Assembly (NCBI GenBank): GCA_022841465.1
Contig: JALHRL010000012.1
Span: 1-64,000 of the forward strand
Direction of reading: 5' to 3'
Origin: Bacteroidia bacterium
GTDB taxonomy: Bacteria > Bacteroidota > Bacteroidia > B-17B0 > Aurantibacillaceae
Length of the DNA stretch: 64,000 nucleotides
Shown here: positions 8,828-17,311 of the stretch, piece by piece
How the letters are laid out: each line of letters starts with the position of its first letter
How positions within the stretch are numbered: the stretch's first letter is position 1
The notes under the pieces: model-generated
The model's input: the letters and a program-made list of their open reading frames with translations, nothing else
Database searches by the model: none
Told to the model about the DNA's origin: nothing
Position numbers and translations under genes: made by a program

Positions 8828-9898
8828 ATGAAGGAAGTAGAACAAATAGTGTTGGATTTAAAACGTAAAATTTTTAAACCTGTTTACTTTTTATCGGGTG
8901 AAGAACCATACTATATTGATGTAATTAGCGATTACATTGAAAAAAACGCCTTGGAGGAAAGTGAACGTGAGTTTAATCAAACAGTTGTTTACGGAAAAGA
9001 TACTGATTTAGGTACTATACTTGGTTTGGCTAAACAATTTCCCATGATGAGCGATTACCAGGTGGTAATTGTAAAAGAAGCCCAAAACATTAAAGAATTA
9101 GGAAAGAAAAGCTCGGGTGATGAAGATGAGGAAGGAGAAAAAAGCAGCACACCTAGTAACAACGCAGCGCAAGCTTTTTTAAACTATTTACAATCGCCTC
9201 AAAAATCAACAATTTTAGTTTTTTGTTACAAATACAAAACCATTGATAAACGTGGCGCTATTGGAAAGGCTGTACAAAAAAACTCGGTTTACTTTGAAAG
9301 TAAAAAACTTTACGACAATAAATTACCCGAATGGATAAGCGATTATGTAAAAAATAAAAAGTTTACCATTAACCCCAAAGCTGCTTTTTTAATGGCAGAA
9401 TTTTTAGGTAACGACTTAAGTAAAATTGCCAACGAAATAGATAAACTTTTAATTAATTTAAAAGGAGGAACCGAAATTACAGTTGAATTGGTTCAGGATA
9501 ATATAGGGATTAGTAAAGATTACAATGTATTTGAATTGCAAAATGCATTGGGAACTAAAGATATTTTAAAGGTAAATCAAATCATTAATTACTTTGCATC
9601 TAACGAAAAAGAACATCCCTTAATAATGGTTTTAAGTTCTTTATACAATTATTACACAAAAATTTTACGTTATCACTTTTTACAAGATAAATCAAAATTT
9701 GCTGCTGCTTCGGCATTAGGCGTTAATCCATACTTTGTAGATGGCTATGTAAAAGCTGCTAACTACTACCCTGTAGGGAAACTTAAAAATATTTTTTACT
9801 ACTTAAAAGAATACGATTTAAAAAGTAAAGGTGTTGGAAACAGTAGTTTATCAAGTGGAGAGTTAATGAAAGAATTAATGTATAAAATTTTACACTAA
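8828..9898 (+). CDS. holA: DNA polymerase III delta subunit
   Basis: A 356-residue clamp-loader subunit that opens the sliding clamp. The start MKEVEQIVLDLKRKIFKPVY leads to the FLSGEEPYYID motif typical of HolA. The middle has an acidic low-complexity insert (about 98-116, GDEDEEGEKSS) not expected in E. coli. The helical C-terminal part contains FELQNALGTKD and HPLIMVLSSLYNYYTKI. It converges with the DUF4296 gene, overlapping it by 4 bp at the stop codons. Confidence 0.92.
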   Translation: MKEVEQIVLDLKRKIFKPVYFLSGEEPYYIDVISDYIEKNALEESEREFNQTVVYGKDTDLGTILGLAKQFPMMSDYQVVIVKEAQNIKELGKKSSGDEDEEGEKSSTPSNNAAQAFLNYLQSPQKSTILVFCYKYKTIDKRGAIGKAVQKNSVYFESKKLYDNKLPEWISDYVKNKKFTINPKAAFLMAEFLGNDLSKIANEIDKLLINLKGGTEITVELVQDNIGISKDYNVFELQNALGTKDILKVNQIINYFASNEKEHPLIMVLSSLYNYYTKILRYHFLQDKSKFAAASALGVNPYFVDGYVKAANYYPVGKLKNIFYYLKEYDLKSKGVGNSSLSSGELMKELMYKILH

Positions 9899-10251
9899 TT
9901 TCTTTTTGCCATTTCAATATTTAATTTTTCTAATACTTCATCCATTAACTCTTTAAACTCATCAGGATGTGCTGTATAATACACTAAAGTTGAATCGTAT
10001 TGAGATTTGGTTACTTCATTTTCTTTCAAAACATCAAAATTATAAATCGAATCAAAAGCCGGGCCATTTGCATTAGCAGTATTGCTGTTTAGCATACTTT
10101 CTACCAGCGCATAATCCTTCATTATTTCAATAAACTTGTCTCTTTCTATTAAGTTGCTTGATGCTTGTTCTATACTTTCACTTTCACATGCAAGTAACAA
10201 AAACATTCCGCTAAATAATACTGCTGCATTTTTTTTACTTAACCAACACAT
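9895..10251 (-). CDS. DUF4296 domain lipoprotein
   Basis: About 118 residues from the ATG at 10251 (MCWLSKKNAAVLFSGMF), giving a signal ending in the lipobox LLAC. A start at 10269 is open, but it adds a poor leader and deepens the overlap with the upstream gene. The mature part has the DUF4296 pattern: a helical IEIMKDYALVESML segment, then YDSTLVYYTAHPDEFKELMDEVLEKL. The function is unknown. It overlaps the 3' end of the YafK-type gene by about 17 bp, so the two are probably co-transcribed. Confidence 0.75.
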   Translation of the reverse strand: MCWLSKKNAAVLFSGMFLLLACESESIEQASSNLIERDKFIEIMKDYALVESMLNSNTANANGPAFDSIYNFDVLKENEVTKSQYDSTLVYYTAHPDEFKELMDEVLEKLNIEMAKRN

Positions 10252-10996
10252 AATTTCCTTCTTTATCAATTGTTACTTTAGGAATCTTAAAGTTCTCTTC
10301 AAAATACGTGAAACCCGGCTTTAAGTTATTCCAAAAATCAAGTTTTTCTTTTGTGTAATTTTTATTCAGCATTTTCTCGTTTTCGCCGGTAAATTTACAT
10401 GGAAAAATATTTACACTAATTCTATTTTTTCTGTTTTTAGATTCTACACACAAAACATACAATTCTTCTATGGGCTCATTTTCTATAGGAATACAACCAA
10501 TGGTAACACACTCACCATGTATCATTATATCCCCACCTGTTCGGCCTGTAGCTTTTTTTCTATCACTTCCGTTTGGGTAATTTACTTTCATGCTCAAGTG
10601 ATAACTACTGGCAGGGTTAAAACTTTCTATTTCATAAAAGCCCTCCGGTACTTGCCCGTCTCCTTCTTTTCGTTTTGGACCTAAATCCCCACTTGATTGA
10701 CAAATTGAGTAGGTTTTAAATAGTTTAAATGTGTTATCGTCTTTGTTTTTCATCCAAACTTGCAACTCCTTTTCGTATTTAAATGCGCGCAAAAATATTT
10801 CGAAACTTTTTACATCAAAGCCCGCCGTTTCAATCTGTTTTTTTAATTTATTGTACTTGGTTTCGTAGGCTTTTTTAACACGTTGATGTTTTCTTTGTGC
10901 CGATTTAAATTCACCCTCAACATCCTGCGCTAAAACAGGTATAGTTAAAGTAACTAACAAAAAGGTTTTAATAATCCTGAATAATAACAATGGCAC
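10235..10996 (-). CDS. L,D-transpeptidase-fold protein, YafK type
   Basis: A 253-residue exported protein with a signal peptide ending at VLAQ. The start is GTG at 10996-10994. The core has the short YkuD motif IMIHGECVTIGCIPI with His160 and Cys168. This form is found in E. coli YafK (DpaA), which releases Braun lipoprotein from peptidoglycan; other members make 3-3 crosslinks. Substrate here is inferred only. The segment KKYGP-like CQSSGDLGPKRKEGDGQVPEG also fits the family. It is followed by the overlapping DUF4296 lipoprotein. Confidence 0.85.
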   Translation of the reverse strand: MPLLLFRIIKTFLLVTLTIPVLAQDVEGEFKSAQRKHQRVKKAYETKYNKLKKQIETAGFDVKSFEIFLRAFKYEKELQVWMKNKDDNTFKLFKTYSICQSSGDLGPKRKEGDGQVPEGFYEIESFNPASSYHLSMKVNYPNGSDRKKATGRTGGDIMIHGECVTIGCIPIENEPIEELYVLCVESKNRKNRISVNIFPCKFTGENEKMLNKNYTKEKLDFWNNLKPGFTYFEENFKIPKVTIDKEGNYVLVK

Positions 10997-11035
10997 GACT
11001 GGATTTGATTTTATATCTTAGCTTTATAAAGTTAA

Positions 11036-11320
11036 ATGTTTTTACTCAAACTCATAAAAAATAAGTACTTTTTAACGATTATAGGCGTTTTTGTTTGGTT
11101 ATTGTTTTTTGATAAAAACGATTTTTTTACGCAATACGAAACGGTAAACAAATTAAAAAAACTTAAAAAAGATCAGGCCTATTATATTGCCGAAATAGAA
11201 AACAACAAAAGAGAATTAGAAGAACTTAAAACAAATAAAGAGAGTTTGGAAAAATTTGCCAGAGAAAAGTATCTAATGAAAAAAGACAACGAAGACATTT
11301 TTGTTTTTGTTTCTAAATAA
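11036..11320 (+). CDS. septum formation initiator family protein (FtsB/DivIC-like)
   Basis: A 94-residue bitopic protein with one membrane segment at about 12-27 (FLTIIGVFVWLLFFD), then a coiled coil from about 35 to 75 rich in Lys, Glu and Leu. This is the layout of FtsB/DivIC, which forms a complex with FtsL and FtsQ in the divisome. FtsL and FtsQ are encoded in the dcw cluster further on. It is followed within 22 bp by the Cys-cluster gene. Confidence 0.85.
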   Translation: MFLLKLIKNKYFLTIIGVFVWLLFFDKNDFFTQYETVNKLKKLKKDQAYYIAEIENNKRELEELKTNKESLEKFAREKYLMKKDNEDIFVFVSK

Positions 11321-11341
11321 TTTTATTTAAACAAAAAAGCT

Positions 11342-11827
11342 TTGGATTTAAACAAGTTTAATCAAAAGGCAAATTACCATAAAGCCGAAAACGAAAAATT
11401 TTACAAGCGTTTAAAACAAAGGCCACCAAAAAATTTAGATGAAGTATTTCACAAACTACACGATGAAGTTTTTGAGGAAATTGATTGCCTAAATTGTGCC
11501 AATTGTTGTAAAACCACTTCCCCTATTTTTTATGAGCGCGACATTGAAAGGGCAGCTAAAGCGGTTAAAATGAAACCCGGAGATTTTTTTGAAAAATACT
11601 TGCGCATGGATGAAGATAATGACGCTGTTTTAAGATCATCGCCTTGCCCTTTTTTACTGCCCGATAATTATTGTAGCATCTACGAAAACAGGCCCAATGC
11701 CTGCCGCGAATATCCGCACACCAATCGAAAAAAAATGCATCAAATTACCGAACTAACCTTTAAAAACACAATGGTTTGCCCGGCTGTACTGGAAATAACT
11801 GAACGTTTAAAAGCTATTTTACCTTAA
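11342..11827 (+). CDS. YkgJ family Cys-cluster protein
   Basis: A 161-residue protein starting at TTG. It has the cluster CLNCANCC (about residues 41-48), then CPFLLPDNYCSIYENRPNAC and a final Cys in MVCPAV. The spacing is that of the zinc or iron-cluster proteins of the YkgJ/UPF0153 family. The biochemical role is unknown. It is in the same direction as the FtsB-like gene 22 bp upstream. Confidence 0.85.
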   Translation: MDLNKFNQKANYHKAENEKFYKRLKQRPPKNLDEVFHKLHDEVFEEIDCLNCANCCKTTSPIFYERDIERAAKAVKMKPGDFFEKYLRMDEDNDAVLRSSPCPFLLPDNYCSIYENRPNACREYPHTNRKKMHQITELTFKNTMVCPAVLEITERLKAILP

Positions 11828-11880
11828 TTAAATCAGGTATCATTCCCCGTTTTTTAGTAAATTAGTATCCTTATTTTATC

Positions 11881-13326
11881 ATGGAAAAAATACTGAATTA
11901 CATTAACGGTAAATTGGTTGAACCCGTTTCAAAAACGTATATCGACAATTACAATCCTTCAACAGGAAAAGTTTATTCATTAATACCGGATAGTGATGAA
12001 AAAGATGTTGAATTAGCTTATCAGGCCGCCCATGCAGCTTTTCCGGAATGGAGTATAACCCCGAAAGATAAACGATCGCAATACCTTTTAAAAATTGCTT
12101 CGCTGATAGAACAAAAATTAGATAAGCTTGCACTAGCCGAAAGTATTGATAACGGCAAACCTTTAAAACTTGCCAAGTCGGTAGATATTCCAAGAGCGGC
12201 TTCTAACTTTCATTTTTATGGAACGGGAATTTTGCATTATGCATCGCATTCACATTCTATGGAAAATTCTGCAATTAATTATACACTGCGCCAACCTGTT
12301 GGTGTGGCCGGTTGTATTTCTCCGTGGAATTTACCATTGTATTTATTCAGTTGGAAAATTGCACCCGCCCTTGCTGCCGGATGTACCGTTGTTGCAAAAC
12401 CTTCTGAAGTAACACCTATGACTGCCTATTTACTTTCAGAAATATGTATAGAAGCAGGTTTACCCGTTGGTGTTTTAAATATTGTACATGGTCTTGGAGG
12501 CAAAGTAGGTAACGCTATTGTATCACACAAAAATATTCCACTCATTTCATTTACTGGAGGAACTACTACCGGTGCGCACATTGCTTCCGTTGCAGCACCC
12601 ATGTTTAAAAAATTATCGTTAGAGTTAGGCGGTAAAAACCCAAATATTATTTTTGCCGATTGTGATTACGAGAAAATGCTTTCCACTACCATGCTTTCTT
12701 CGTTCGCTAATCAGGGACAAATTTGTTTGTGTGGATCACGTATTTATGTGGAGAAAAGTATTTACGAAAAATTTAAAAATGATTTTGTTGCAAAAACAAA
12801 ACAACTAATTGTTGGAAACCCTTTAGATGACAACACACGTATTGGTGCCGTTGTTTCTAAACCACACAAAGAAAAAATATTAAGTTACATTGATTTGGCA
12901 AAGCAAGAAGGCGGTACTGTTCTGTGTGGTGGACATGAAGTGAAATTAGAAGGTGATTTAAAAGACGGTTATTACCTGGCGCCAACAATTATTGAAGGAT
13001 TAAGCCACACTTGCCGAACAAACCAAGAAGAAATTTTTGGTCCTGTTGTTACCATCACCCCTTTTGAAACGGAAGAACAAGCTTTAGAAATGGCCAACAG
13101 TACAAAATATGGTTTGGCTTCTGTGGTTTGGACTGAAAATCTTACGCGCGCACACCGAGTTGCAAACAACATTCATGCAGGAATTGTTTGGATTAACTGT
13201 TGGTTGCTTCGCGATTTACGTACACCTTTTGGTGGAGTAAAACAAAGTGGTGTTGGAAGAGAAGGTGGTTTTGAAGCACTTGATTTTTTTACTGAACCTA
13301 AAAATGTTTGCGTTAAACTGAAATAG
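11881..13326 (+). CDS. aldehyde dehydrogenase, ALDH8-like
   Basis: A 481-residue NAD(P)-dependent aldehyde dehydrogenase. The sequence closely follows the ALDH8A1 / hydroxymuconic-semialdehyde dehydrogenase pattern: IDNYNPSTGKVYS at the start, PVGVAGCISPWNLPLYLFSW, catalytic Glu248 in LELGGKNPN, nucleophile Cys282 in NQGQICLCGSR, and PFGGVKQSGVGREGG at the end. In that family the substrate is 2-aminomuconate semialdehyde or related ring-cleavage products. No other tryptophan or catechol degradation gene is near, so the substrate is inferred from similarity. Confidence 0.88.
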   Translation: MEKILNYINGKLVEPVSKTYIDNYNPSTGKVYSLIPDSDEKDVELAYQAAHAAFPEWSITPKDKRSQYLLKIASLIEQKLDKLALAESIDNGKPLKLAKSVDIPRAASNFHFYGTGILHYASHSHSMENSAINYTLRQPVGVAGCISPWNLPLYLFSWKIAPALAAGCTVVAKPSEVTPMTAYLLSEICIEAGLPVGVLNIVHGLGGKVGNAIVSHKNIPLISFTGGTTTGAHIASVAAPMFKKLSLELGGKNPNIIFADCDYEKMLSTTMLSSFANQGQICLCGSRIYVEKSIYEKFKNDFVAKTKQLIVGNPLDDNTRIGAVVSKPHKEKILSYIDLAKQEGGTVLCGGHEVKLEGDLKDGYYLAPTIIEGLSHTCRTNQEEIFGPVVTITPFETEEQALEMANSTKYGLASVVWTENLTRAHRVANNIHAGIVWINCWLLRDLRTPFGGVKQSGVGREGGFEALDFFTEPKNVCVKLK

Positions 13327-13334
13327 ATTGTTTA

Positions 13335-13383
13335 CGAATTTTATACGAATATACTAAATACGAATTTGTACGAATATACAAAT
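13335..13383 (+). repeat. left repeat of the GxxExxY gene: two tandem ~25-bp units
   Basis: Two tandem copies of a TACGAAT-based unit end in TACGAATATAC(T/A)AAAT. The second copy, ending at 13383, carries TACGAATATACAAAT (13369-13383). This is the exact reverse complement of 13801-13815 on the far side of the gene. The ATG at 13382 overlaps the repeat end by two bases. Confidence 0.75.
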
Positions 13384-13792
13384 GATGATGGAAAAAATAC
13401 TAAGGAAAGAGGATTTAATTTATCCTGAACTTAGCTATAAATTAGTTGGGCTCGCATTTGAAGTGTTTAACGAATTAGATGCCGGCCACCTGGAAAAAGT
13501 ATACCAAAAAGCATATGCAAAGGAATTAACCGCAGCTAAGTTTAATTTCAAAGAACAAGTTTCATATAAGGTATTATATAAAAATGAAGTTATAGGAAAT
13601 AATTACCTCGATTTCCTTGTGGATGACAAAATAATCATTGAACTGAAACGCACCGATTTTTACTCAAAAAAACATATTGAGCAAGTTTCAAATTACCTTG
13701 TCGTCTCTAAACTCAAATTGGCTCTCTTAATAAACTTTACAAGCAGGGGCGTTAGAATAAAGCGTGTAGTAAATGCTACTAAAGAGGATTAA
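13382..13792 (+). CDS. GxxExxY family protein (predicted PD-(D/E)XK fold)
   Basis: A 136-residue protein with the signature GHLEKVYQKAYAKEL at about 35-49 and a later core YLDFLVDDKIIIELKRT that resembles the D...ExK centre of PD-(D/E)XK nucleases. The family is widespread in Bacteroidota and other phyla, often as several copies per genome, and has no established function. The gene is flanked by ~25-bp inverted repeats (13359-13383 and 13801-13825), which suggests it travels or spreads as a small unit. A start at 13385 or 13388 is also possible. Confidence 0.82.
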   Translation: MMMEKILRKEDLIYPELSYKLVGLAFEVFNELDAGHLEKVYQKAYAKELTAAKFNFKEQVSYKVLYKNEVIGNNYLDFLVDDKIIIELKRTDFYSKKHIEQVSNYLVVSKLKLALLINFTSRGVRIKRVVNATKED

Positions 13793-13800
13793 AGGAGCTA

Positions 13801-13825
13801 ATTTGTATATTCGTATTAATTTGTA
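13801..13825 (+). repeat. right inverted repeat of the GxxExxY gene
   Basis: The reverse complement of this 25-mer matches the second left unit (13359-13383) at 22 of 25 positions. The inner 15 bases (13801-13815) match exactly. It begins 8 bp after the stop codon and ends 17 bp before thiL. Confidence 0.8.
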
Positions 13826-13842
13826 CTTAATTTGTAAATAAA

Positions 13843-14886
13843 ATGGATTTCGATAACACCACCCGAACAGATTTATCAAGCCTTGGCGAATTTGGTTTAA
13901 TAAATCACTTAACACAACATATAGAAATAAAAAATCCTGAAACAATTTATGGAACAGGTGATGATGCAGCTGTATTAAATTTTGGAGATAACCATACGGT
14001 AGTTACAACAGATATGTTGGTAGAAGGAGTACATTTTGATTTATCCTATGTACCCTTAAAACATTTAGGCTACAAAAGTGTGGTGGTAAATTTAAGTGAT
14101 GTGTATGCAATGAATGCACAACCAAAACAAATTACGGTTGCCATTGCTATTAGCAGTAAATTTAGTTTAGAAGCCGTTGAAGAATTGTACGCAGGAATGT
14201 TAATGGCTTGTAAAAAATACGAAGTTGATTTGGTGGGCGGAGATACCACCTCCAGCACCAGTGGTTTAATTATAAGTATTACTGCTATAGGTGTTGCCAA
14301 AAAGGAAGATATAGTTTACCGTAGCGGCGCTAAAGAAACAGATTTATTGTGCGTAAGCGGAGATTTAGGCGGCGCTTATATGGGTTTGCAAATATTAGAA
14401 AGAGAAAAAGCGGTGTTTAAAGAAAATCCAAACCTACAACCCGATTTAGAAGGCAAAGATTATATTTTAGAACGCCAGTTAAAACCGGAAGCGCAACGAG
14501 AAATAATTCATTTACTTGAACAAATTAAAGTAAAGCCAACAGCTATGATTGATGTGAGTGATGGTTTAGCATCTGAAATAATGCACATTTGCAAACAATC
14601 AAACGTTGGAGTTGAATTGTATGAAGAAAAAATACCTATTGACCCTTTAACGTACGAAACTGCACGCGAATTTAATTTAGACCCTACACTTTGTGCATTA
14701 AGTGGTGGTGAAGATTATGAATTATTATTTACCATACCCATTGGCGATTACGATAAAATAAAACACCTGCCCGATTTTACGGTAATTGGCCACATTACCA
14801 ACGAAGCCAAAGGAAAAAATTTAATTACAAAATCAGGAACATCAGTGGAGTTAAAGGCGCAGGGATGGGATGGCTTGAAGCATTAA
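13843..14886 (+). CDS. thiL: thiamine-monophosphate kinase
   Basis: A 347-residue ThiL, which phosphorylates thiamine monophosphate to the active cofactor thiamine diphosphate. It has the AIR-synthase-like fold: GDDAAVL near residue 41, DMLVEGVHFDLSY, VNLSDVYAMNAQPK, and ATP/Mg motifs GGDTTSS and IDVSDGLASEI. No other thiamine gene is nearby. Its upstream spacer is the right repeat of the GxxExxY element, so its native promoter may have been displaced. Confidence 0.94.
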   Translation: MDFDNTTRTDLSSLGEFGLINHLTQHIEIKNPETIYGTGDDAAVLNFGDNHTVVTTDMLVEGVHFDLSYVPLKHLGYKSVVVNLSDVYAMNAQPKQITVAIAISSKFSLEAVEELYAGMLMACKKYEVDLVGGDTTSSTSGLIISITAIGVAKKEDIVYRSGAKETDLLCVSGDLGGAYMGLQILEREKAVFKENPNLQPDLEGKDYILERQLKPEAQREIIHLLEQIKVKPTAMIDVSDGLASEIMHICKQSNVGVELYEEKIPIDPLTYETAREFNLDPTLCALSGGEDYELLFTIPIGDYDKIKHLPDFTVIGHITNEAKGKNLITKSGTSVELKAQGWDGLKH

Positions 14887-14941
14887 GCAATAAATAGCCT
14901 TTCTAATTTATTTTCATTAAATTTGGTATAAGCCAAATACC

Positions 14942-16699
14942 ATGAATAAATTATTTTTACTAAGCACCGTTTTACTTGTTGCCTTTATTTCAAAAGCACA
15001 AGATTTACCCAAAGGTTTTGCACCAGGTGAAAAAGAAAAAATGGAAGAATATTTAAAAAACATTAATAACAACAATCAAAAAAGTTTAATTGTTACCCCT
15101 CCACCCCATACTAAACTACGCAATGCTGCCGAGTGGGAAGAAGTGCAAACAGTAAACATTACATGGACAGGAAGTTTTACCAACATACATCGTGAAATAA
15201 TAAAAGCGGCTCAACTAGAAACAAAAGTTACTATTATTTGTAGCGATTCTAATACCGTGAAAAGCAACTTAACTACTAATTCAGTTTCATTAAACAATAT
15301 TCGATTTTTAGTTACACCATACAATTCTATTTGGGTTCGCGATTATTCCGGTAATTCTGTTTACGGTGCTTATGTAGATTCTTTAATTATGGTTGATTGG
15401 ATTTATAATCGACCACGCCCCTTAGATGATGTTACACCTACTGCTATTGCTGCAATGTGGGGCTTACCTATTTATGAAACAAAACAAGCGCCTTACGATT
15501 TAATTCATACCGGAGGTAATTATATGAGCGATGGATTTGGTACTGCGTTTTCATCAAACCTTGTGCTTACAGAAAATGCATCAAAAACAAATGCGCAAAT
15601 CGATACCATTATGCGAAGATTTATGGGAATTAACCGCTATGTAAAAATGACCGTTTTACCCTTTGATGATATTCACCACATTGATATGCACATGAAATTA
15701 TTAGATGAAGAAACCTTGCTAATTGGAGAATATCCGCAGGGAATTTCTGATGGTCCGCAAATTGAAGCAAACCTGCAATACGTTTTAAATAATTTTAATT
15801 CGGTTTATGGAACGCCCTATAAAATTGTTCGCATACCTATGCCAAAAGACAAAAATAATAAATGGCCTAATCAAAGCGGCGGTTGGTACTGTACTTATGC
15901 CAATGGAATATTTGTAAATAAATCTTTTTTATTTCCTTCTTATTACCAACAATACGATACTACCGCTATTAGAATTTTAAAAGAAAATTTACCGGGTTAT
16001 ACTATTGTTCCTATTGATGTAGATAATGGAACCGGGCCACTTATATCGCAAGGGGGCGCTATTCATTGTATTACACATGCAGTGCATGTAAATGATCCTT
16101 TATTAATTTCGCATCAAAAAATAAATAACTCCTGCGATAATTTAACCTCGTATGTTGTTAAAGCAAAAATTATGCATAGAAGCGGAATTGCAAGTGCAAA
16201 AGTTTACTGGACCATTGATACTTTGCTTGGATTTAATCCTGTAAACATGACTCTTACCAATGCTTTAACCAATGAATACACTGCCAATATACCGCAACAA
16301 GCATTGGGTAAAACAGTTTACTATTATATAGATGCGCAAGCCAACAGTGGTAAAACTTTACAACGCCCTATTACTGCACCTTTAGGTAGGTGGACTTATA
16401 AAATTGTTTCTTGTACTGCCACTTCGTTACAAGAGCAAGCTAATGTAGAATTTAAACCCGTTTACCCAAACCCTGCTAGTGCCATAACATGTATGCCTTT
16501 AGCCTCTAATAAAACACAAAACATTAAAGTGAATTTATATAATGTAACCGGACAACTAGTTGATGAAATTTATAACGGACAAATAGATGCCGGAGAAAAA
16601 AATGTGTTTTTGTTTGCAGATAAATACGCGAAAGGTATTTACATGTTAGAAGTTAAAACAGAAACGCAAACCAAAGTGCAGAAGTTTATTGTGAAATAA
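14942..16699 (+). CDS. secreted peptidylarginine/agmatine deiminase-like protein with T9SS sorting domain
   Basis: A 585-residue secreted enzyme of the Porphyromonas-type PAD family (PF04371). The signal peptide ends at about SKAQ. The candidate catalytic residues are Asp134 (in WVRDYSGN), His246 and Asp248 (HHIDMHMK), and Cys376 (GGAIHCITH), corresponding in order to Asp130, His236, Asp238 and Cys351 of P. gingivalis PPAD. An Ig-like part follows at about 405-490. The C-terminal 80 residues form a type A sorting domain (PNPAS, GQLVDEIYNG, KGIYMLEV, QKFIVK). Whether it acts on peptidyl-arginine or agmatine cannot be told from sequence. Confidence 0.88.
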   Translation: MNKLFLLSTVLLVAFISKAQDLPKGFAPGEKEKMEEYLKNINNNNQKSLIVTPPPHTKLRNAAEWEEVQTVNITWTGSFTNIHREIIKAAQLETKVTIICSDSNTVKSNLTTNSVSLNNIRFLVTPYNSIWVRDYSGNSVYGAYVDSLIMVDWIYNRPRPLDDVTPTAIAAMWGLPIYETKQAPYDLIHTGGNYMSDGFGTAFSSNLVLTENASKTNAQIDTIMRRFMGINRYVKMTVLPFDDIHHIDMHMKLLDEETLLIGEYPQGISDGPQIEANLQYVLNNFNSVYGTPYKIVRIPMPKDKNNKWPNQSGGWYCTYANGIFVNKSFLFPSYYQQYDTTAIRILKENLPGYTIVPIDVDNGTGPLISQGGAIHCITHAVHVNDPLLISHQKINNSCDNLTSYVVKAKIMHRSGIASAKVYWTIDTLLGFNPVNMTLTNALTNEYTANIPQQALGKTVYYYIDAQANSGKTLQRPITAPLGRWTYKIVSCTATSLQEQANVEFKPVYPNPASAITCMPLASNKTQNIKVNLYNVTGQLVDEIYNGQIDAGEKNVFLFADKYAKGIYMLEVKTETQTKVQKFIVK

Positions 16700-16869
16700 G
16701 AGACTTGTTTCATTACTAAATAAATTAATTTTATCTTTTTTTATGATTCATTCGCACTAGAAATTATAGAATTATTAACCAGTGTAAAATAAAGTAACTT
16801 TTTTTAATTTCAGTTTACCATAAATCTCAAAATATTGAAATGAAATAACTAAAGTATTTAAACAAAAAA

Positions 16870-17199
16870 ATGAATATAGAAAACATTGATCCAACAACAT
16901 TTAACTGGGACAACATAAACACCGAAAAGGCAAACGGCGAATTGGGTTATGCCATTATAAAAACTCAAGAATTTGATATAATTAAAATTCGCCAGGTAGA
17001 ATACTCAAAAAATTACCTTGCAGATCATTGGTGCGACAAAGGGCATATACTATTTGTCACATCAGGTCAACTAATTATCGAACATAGAAACAATACAGAA
17101 GTTACGCTTAATAGTGGCTCAGCCTATGTTGTTGGTGACAATACCATGGCGCATAAAGCAAAATCGGTAAACGGAGCATTGGTATTAATTATTGATTAG
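16870..17199 (+). CDS. small cupin-fold protein (DHCW-motif type)
   Basis: A 109-residue single-domain cupin. The segment ADHWCDKGHILFVTSGQLII carries the family motif with Asp, His, Trp and Cys, and GSAYVVGDNTMAHKAKS gives the second cupin motif with a His. The family has no assigned reaction. It stands alone; the 170 bp upstream is AT-rich and shows no clear promoter. Confidence 0.72.
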   Translation: MNIENIDPTTFNWDNINTEKANGELGYAIIKTQEFDIIKIRQVEYSKNYLADHWCDKGHILFVTSGQLIIEHRNNTEVTLNSGSAYVVGDNTMAHKAKSVNGALVLIID

Positions 17200-17264
17200 T
17201 TTAAGCCGTGGCAATGCCATTAAATCCGTTAATGTTAAGCAGAATTGTAATTCATTCTCAAAAC

Positions 17265-17293
17265 AAAAACCCCCGCTTTTAGCGAGGGTTTTT
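17265..17293. terminator. bidirectional terminator between the cupin gene and secDF
   Basis: A 12-bp stem (AAAAACCCCCGC with GCGAGGGTTTTT, one C-A mismatch) and loop TTTTA. T-runs on both strands allow it to serve secDF, whose stop is at 17312 on the minus strand, and the cupin gene on the plus strand. Confidence 0.85.
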
Positions 17294-17311
17294 AATTTTA
17301 ATTTTATTCAA

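Noticed and set aside
11903-12193. 96-codon antisense frame within the aldehyde dehydrogenase gene
   Set aside because: It is a shadow frame with no family features and no ribosome or promoter signal.
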